Positions 62,275 to 64,000 of a DNA stretch of 64,000 bases are shown here, in pieces. The position numbers were made by a program, and so were the translations under genes. Source of the DNA: Marinomonas lutimaris (GTDB lineage Bacteria > Pseudomonadota > Gammaproteobacteria > Pseudomonadales > Marinomonadaceae). The stretch is from assembly GCF_019426345.1 (NCBI RefSeq), contig NZ_JAHLLW010000019.1:20538-84537 (forward strand). The letters run 5' to 3'. The notes below the pieces were generated by a model. That model had not been told where the DNA came from, did no database searches, and saw only the letters and a list, made by a program, of their open reading frames with translations. Position 1 is the stretch's first letter. Every line of letters begins with the position of its first letter.

Positions 62275-64000
62275 TTACTGTTGCGTGTAACGATGAAGGG
62301 CTTTGTAATCACCATCGTCTTGTAAACAATAAAACTCTGTTTCCTTTGCGCCTAAGATTTGACAGCTAAAGTCGACACTTTCTTGCGCTTCCCATTCATT
62401 TTCACAGCTATTACGGAACCGGATGTTAGAATTAGCTTCTACAATAGACCCCAAAGCATAAGACCATTTGAAGTTACTTTCGAAGACATTACAGCTGTTA
62501 GAATCATCTGTATCAACAAATGTACCTGTCCCATCTTGGTTAAAGGTTTCACTGCCGATATCAATCCATTTACATTCTTCGTCTAAGTATTCAACTTTAA
62601 ATACATTCACCAAATCCTGACGACGTTTAATGGTAACTTTTGACACATCTTTCATCGACATAGACCAAGCACTTTTATAGCCATTGTCGTCAAGATCTTC
62701 ACGAACCTTTAGTGTAAAAGGCACTGCGGTAAGCGCAGTAGATACGGTGAATAAATCGGTACAATCATTCCCCATGCTGGCGTTGAGTGGTCCCATATTC
62801 ATAATCAGGTCACCCAGTTTGGTACTCTCCATATTAAAAGCTACAACGCCATTTGGCTTCACTTCCTCCGTCGCTAATTGCTCAGCAACTTGCTTACTCT
62901 TTTCGCCTGTGTAAGCCACCAAATGCTTGCCCTTAATTGCAACATAAGCGTCTATTGGCAAACCACTATCGGCTAGATTAATAGCGGAACCATCGGTTGG
63001 AACTTGCACACCATTTAAGATTGGCAGAAATTTACTAGCAAGCGCGGATAGTACTTCTGGCTTTTCAGTCGTGATAGTAGCAATGGCATCGTATTGAGCA
63101 CCTAATTGGCTATTTTCATCTTTTATCAGATCAAAAACGCCCAAGCTAACACCAGACAAGCTTTGTGCCATGCTAGTAAATACCGATAGCATCGCTGGGT
63201 TATTTTCACGTAACTTCACTTGTAAATTTTGCAACTGAGCACAGCTGAATTCCGCTTTGGTAAACTGATTCCATAAGCTCGTTAAAACAGGAGAAAGTGC
63301 GTCCGCCGACAAACCAACACCAAGCCCTATCGTCAAATCCTTGCTCGTATTTAGGTAGCTTGGAATAAAGCCGCGAAGCTTGCTTAGCTCACCTAAAATG
63401 TTGGCATTTTTGATTTCCAGTGCATAAGAAAAATCAAGCGCCATGTTATCGTCTTTTACATCATAACGATTCAGGCCAAAGACAAAACGCGGCACACCAG
63501 AAACAATATTAACAACATCAGCTCGGCACTGCATTTGTGCTTGCGTCAAATCTGGTAACTTATCTCCCATCAAAGCCTTCAACTGCTTGTGTGCACGAGC
63601 GTCTTTGTCAAACATGGCATTGGCGATGTTCAGCAAACTAACAAAACCATGGGAGTAATCCATGAAGTTATAAGTCTTGCCGTCGTTTTCCCAGCTGTCT
63701 GCTGGCATTGACTGTGTAGGTTTCGACAAAGCAAAACGCTGCTCTTGAGCGGCCACATCGTCTTTTTGTGATAATACAGAGATGGTCAGAACACTATCCT
63801 TGATCATAAAGCCAAGCGTCAGCACTAGATCATCATTTTTCGCCAGTTCGATAGTCGTTAAAGTTTCGTCGGCAATCGTTTTTGAGCCTAAGGTCAAATC
63901 ACTTTCTAGCGCAGCTTGTTTTACAAGATCCAAAAATGCTTGTTCATCTTGTAAAACAACACGCATCACAGGGAAAACCCCATCTAAATATGCAACACTT
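62275..64000 (-). CDS. unrecognised large protein, 5' end outside window
   Basis: The gene runs off the right edge: the frame stays open past the GTG at 63969, so the first codons are not in the window. At least 574 residues are visible. There is no recognised domain. The C-terminal 150 residues carry many cysteines (DEEC, SNSCN, FRNSCE, SCQIL, FYCLQ). A central part has repeated short strands and helices (NVLSALASKFLPILNGVQVP, VVAFNMESTKLGDLIMNM). It looks like a secreted or surface protein, and a signal peptide or lipobox may lie beyond the edge. It ends before a bidirectional terminator. Confidence 0.6.
   Translation of the reverse strand, partial: SVAYLDGVFPVMRVVLQDEQAFLDLVKQAALESDLTLGSKTIADETLTTIELAKNDDLVLTLGFMIKDSVLTISVLSQKDDVAAQEQRFALSKPTQSMPADSWENDGKTYNFMDYSHGFVSLLNIANAMFDKDARAHKQLKALMGDKLPDLTQAQMQCRADVVNIVSGVPRFVFGLNRYDVKDDNMALDFSYALEIKNANILGELSKLRGFIPSYLNTSKDLTIGLGVGLSADALSPVLTSLWNQFTKAEFSCAQLQNLQVKLRENNPAMLSVFTSMAQSLSGVSLGVFDLIKDENSQLGAQYDAIATITTEKPEVLSALASKFLPILNGVQVPTDGSAINLADSGLPIDAYVAIKGKHLVAYTGEKSKQVAEQLATEEVKPNGVVAFNMESTKLGDLIMNMGPLNASMGNDCTDLFTVSTALTAVPFTLKVREDLDDNGYKSAWSMSMKDVSKVTIKRRQDLVNVFKVEYLDEECKWIDIGSETFNQDGTGTFVDTDDSNSCNVFESNFKWSYALGSIVEANSNIRFRNSCENEWEAQESVDFSCQILGAKETEFYCLQDDGDYKALHRYTQQ

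Overview
The window looks like a chromosome segment of a marine gammaproteobacterium of the Oceanospirillales, most like Marinomonas. I infer this from two TRAP transporters, a DctB/DctD pair, the efp/epmB/epmA set, tmcA, VF530- and HlyU-type small proteins and a moderate base composition; no marker gene confirms it. I see no rRNA, tRNA, CRISPR array, transposase or integrase. The genes at both window edges are cut: tmcA on the left and an unrecognised protein on the right.

Layout. 1-1217: 3' part of tmcA. 1488-4955: dctPQM TRAP transporter for C4-dicarboxylates, with an oversized DctM. 5192-9945: a second TRAP transporter (dctP-Q-M) with uronate dehydrogenase and a divergent FadR-type GntR regulator, a uronate uptake and oxidation unit. 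10109-18261: gamma-glutamyltransferase, a diguanylate cyclase, a TauE/SafE permease, the dctD-dctB two-component system and epmA. 18370-20218: four unrecognised genes, three of them on an AT-rich patch that may be acquired. 20288-25343: LysE and EamA exporters, a divergent MocR regulator, a CurA-like reductase and an SDR. 25655-29378: DoxX, two exported NTF2-like proteins, an Atu4866-like protein and HxlR and LysR regulators, with a decayed copy of the 3' end of efp in the middle. 29474-31280: divergent efp and epmB around a large dyad. 31287-38765: RNase J-like protein, exported amidohydrolase, small membrane and NYN proteins, two tandem diguanylate cyclases and VF530. 38882-48437: a nine-gene carbohydrate cluster (LacI regulator, ABC importer, two Gfo/Idh/MocA dehydrogenases, two TIM-barrel isomerases). 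48610-52573: HlyU-like protein, lipase-like hydrolase, SDR and a chemoreceptor. 52780-56472: TetR regulator with a YbhGFS-like export system. 56494-62144: AraC regulator, PEBP-like protein and a sulfide/persulfide module (FisR-type sigma54 activator, persulfide dioxygenase, and a rhodanese/phosphatase-like domain fused to sulfide:quinone oxidoreductase). 62275-64000: cut unknown protein.

How the parts connect. DctB/DctD probably control dctPQM through sigma54. The uronate unit feeds aldaric acid production. EpmA and EpmB modify lysine 34 of EF-P, and all three genes lie within 14 kb. The sugar cluster has the layout of thu-type (trehalose/3-keto-disaccharide) loci and may oxidise glycosides at C3 before cleaving them. 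The sulfide module has a near-consensus sigma54 promoter beside a regulator that carries the three-cysteine spacing of the persulfide sensor FisR.

The most distinctive structural signal is a pair of direct repeats of about 180 bp, the true efp 3' end with its terminator and a diverged, internally deleted copy, which bracket a LysR/NTF2-like/Atu4866-like cassette of about 2 kb. All comparisons were made by eye; no alignment or database search was run.
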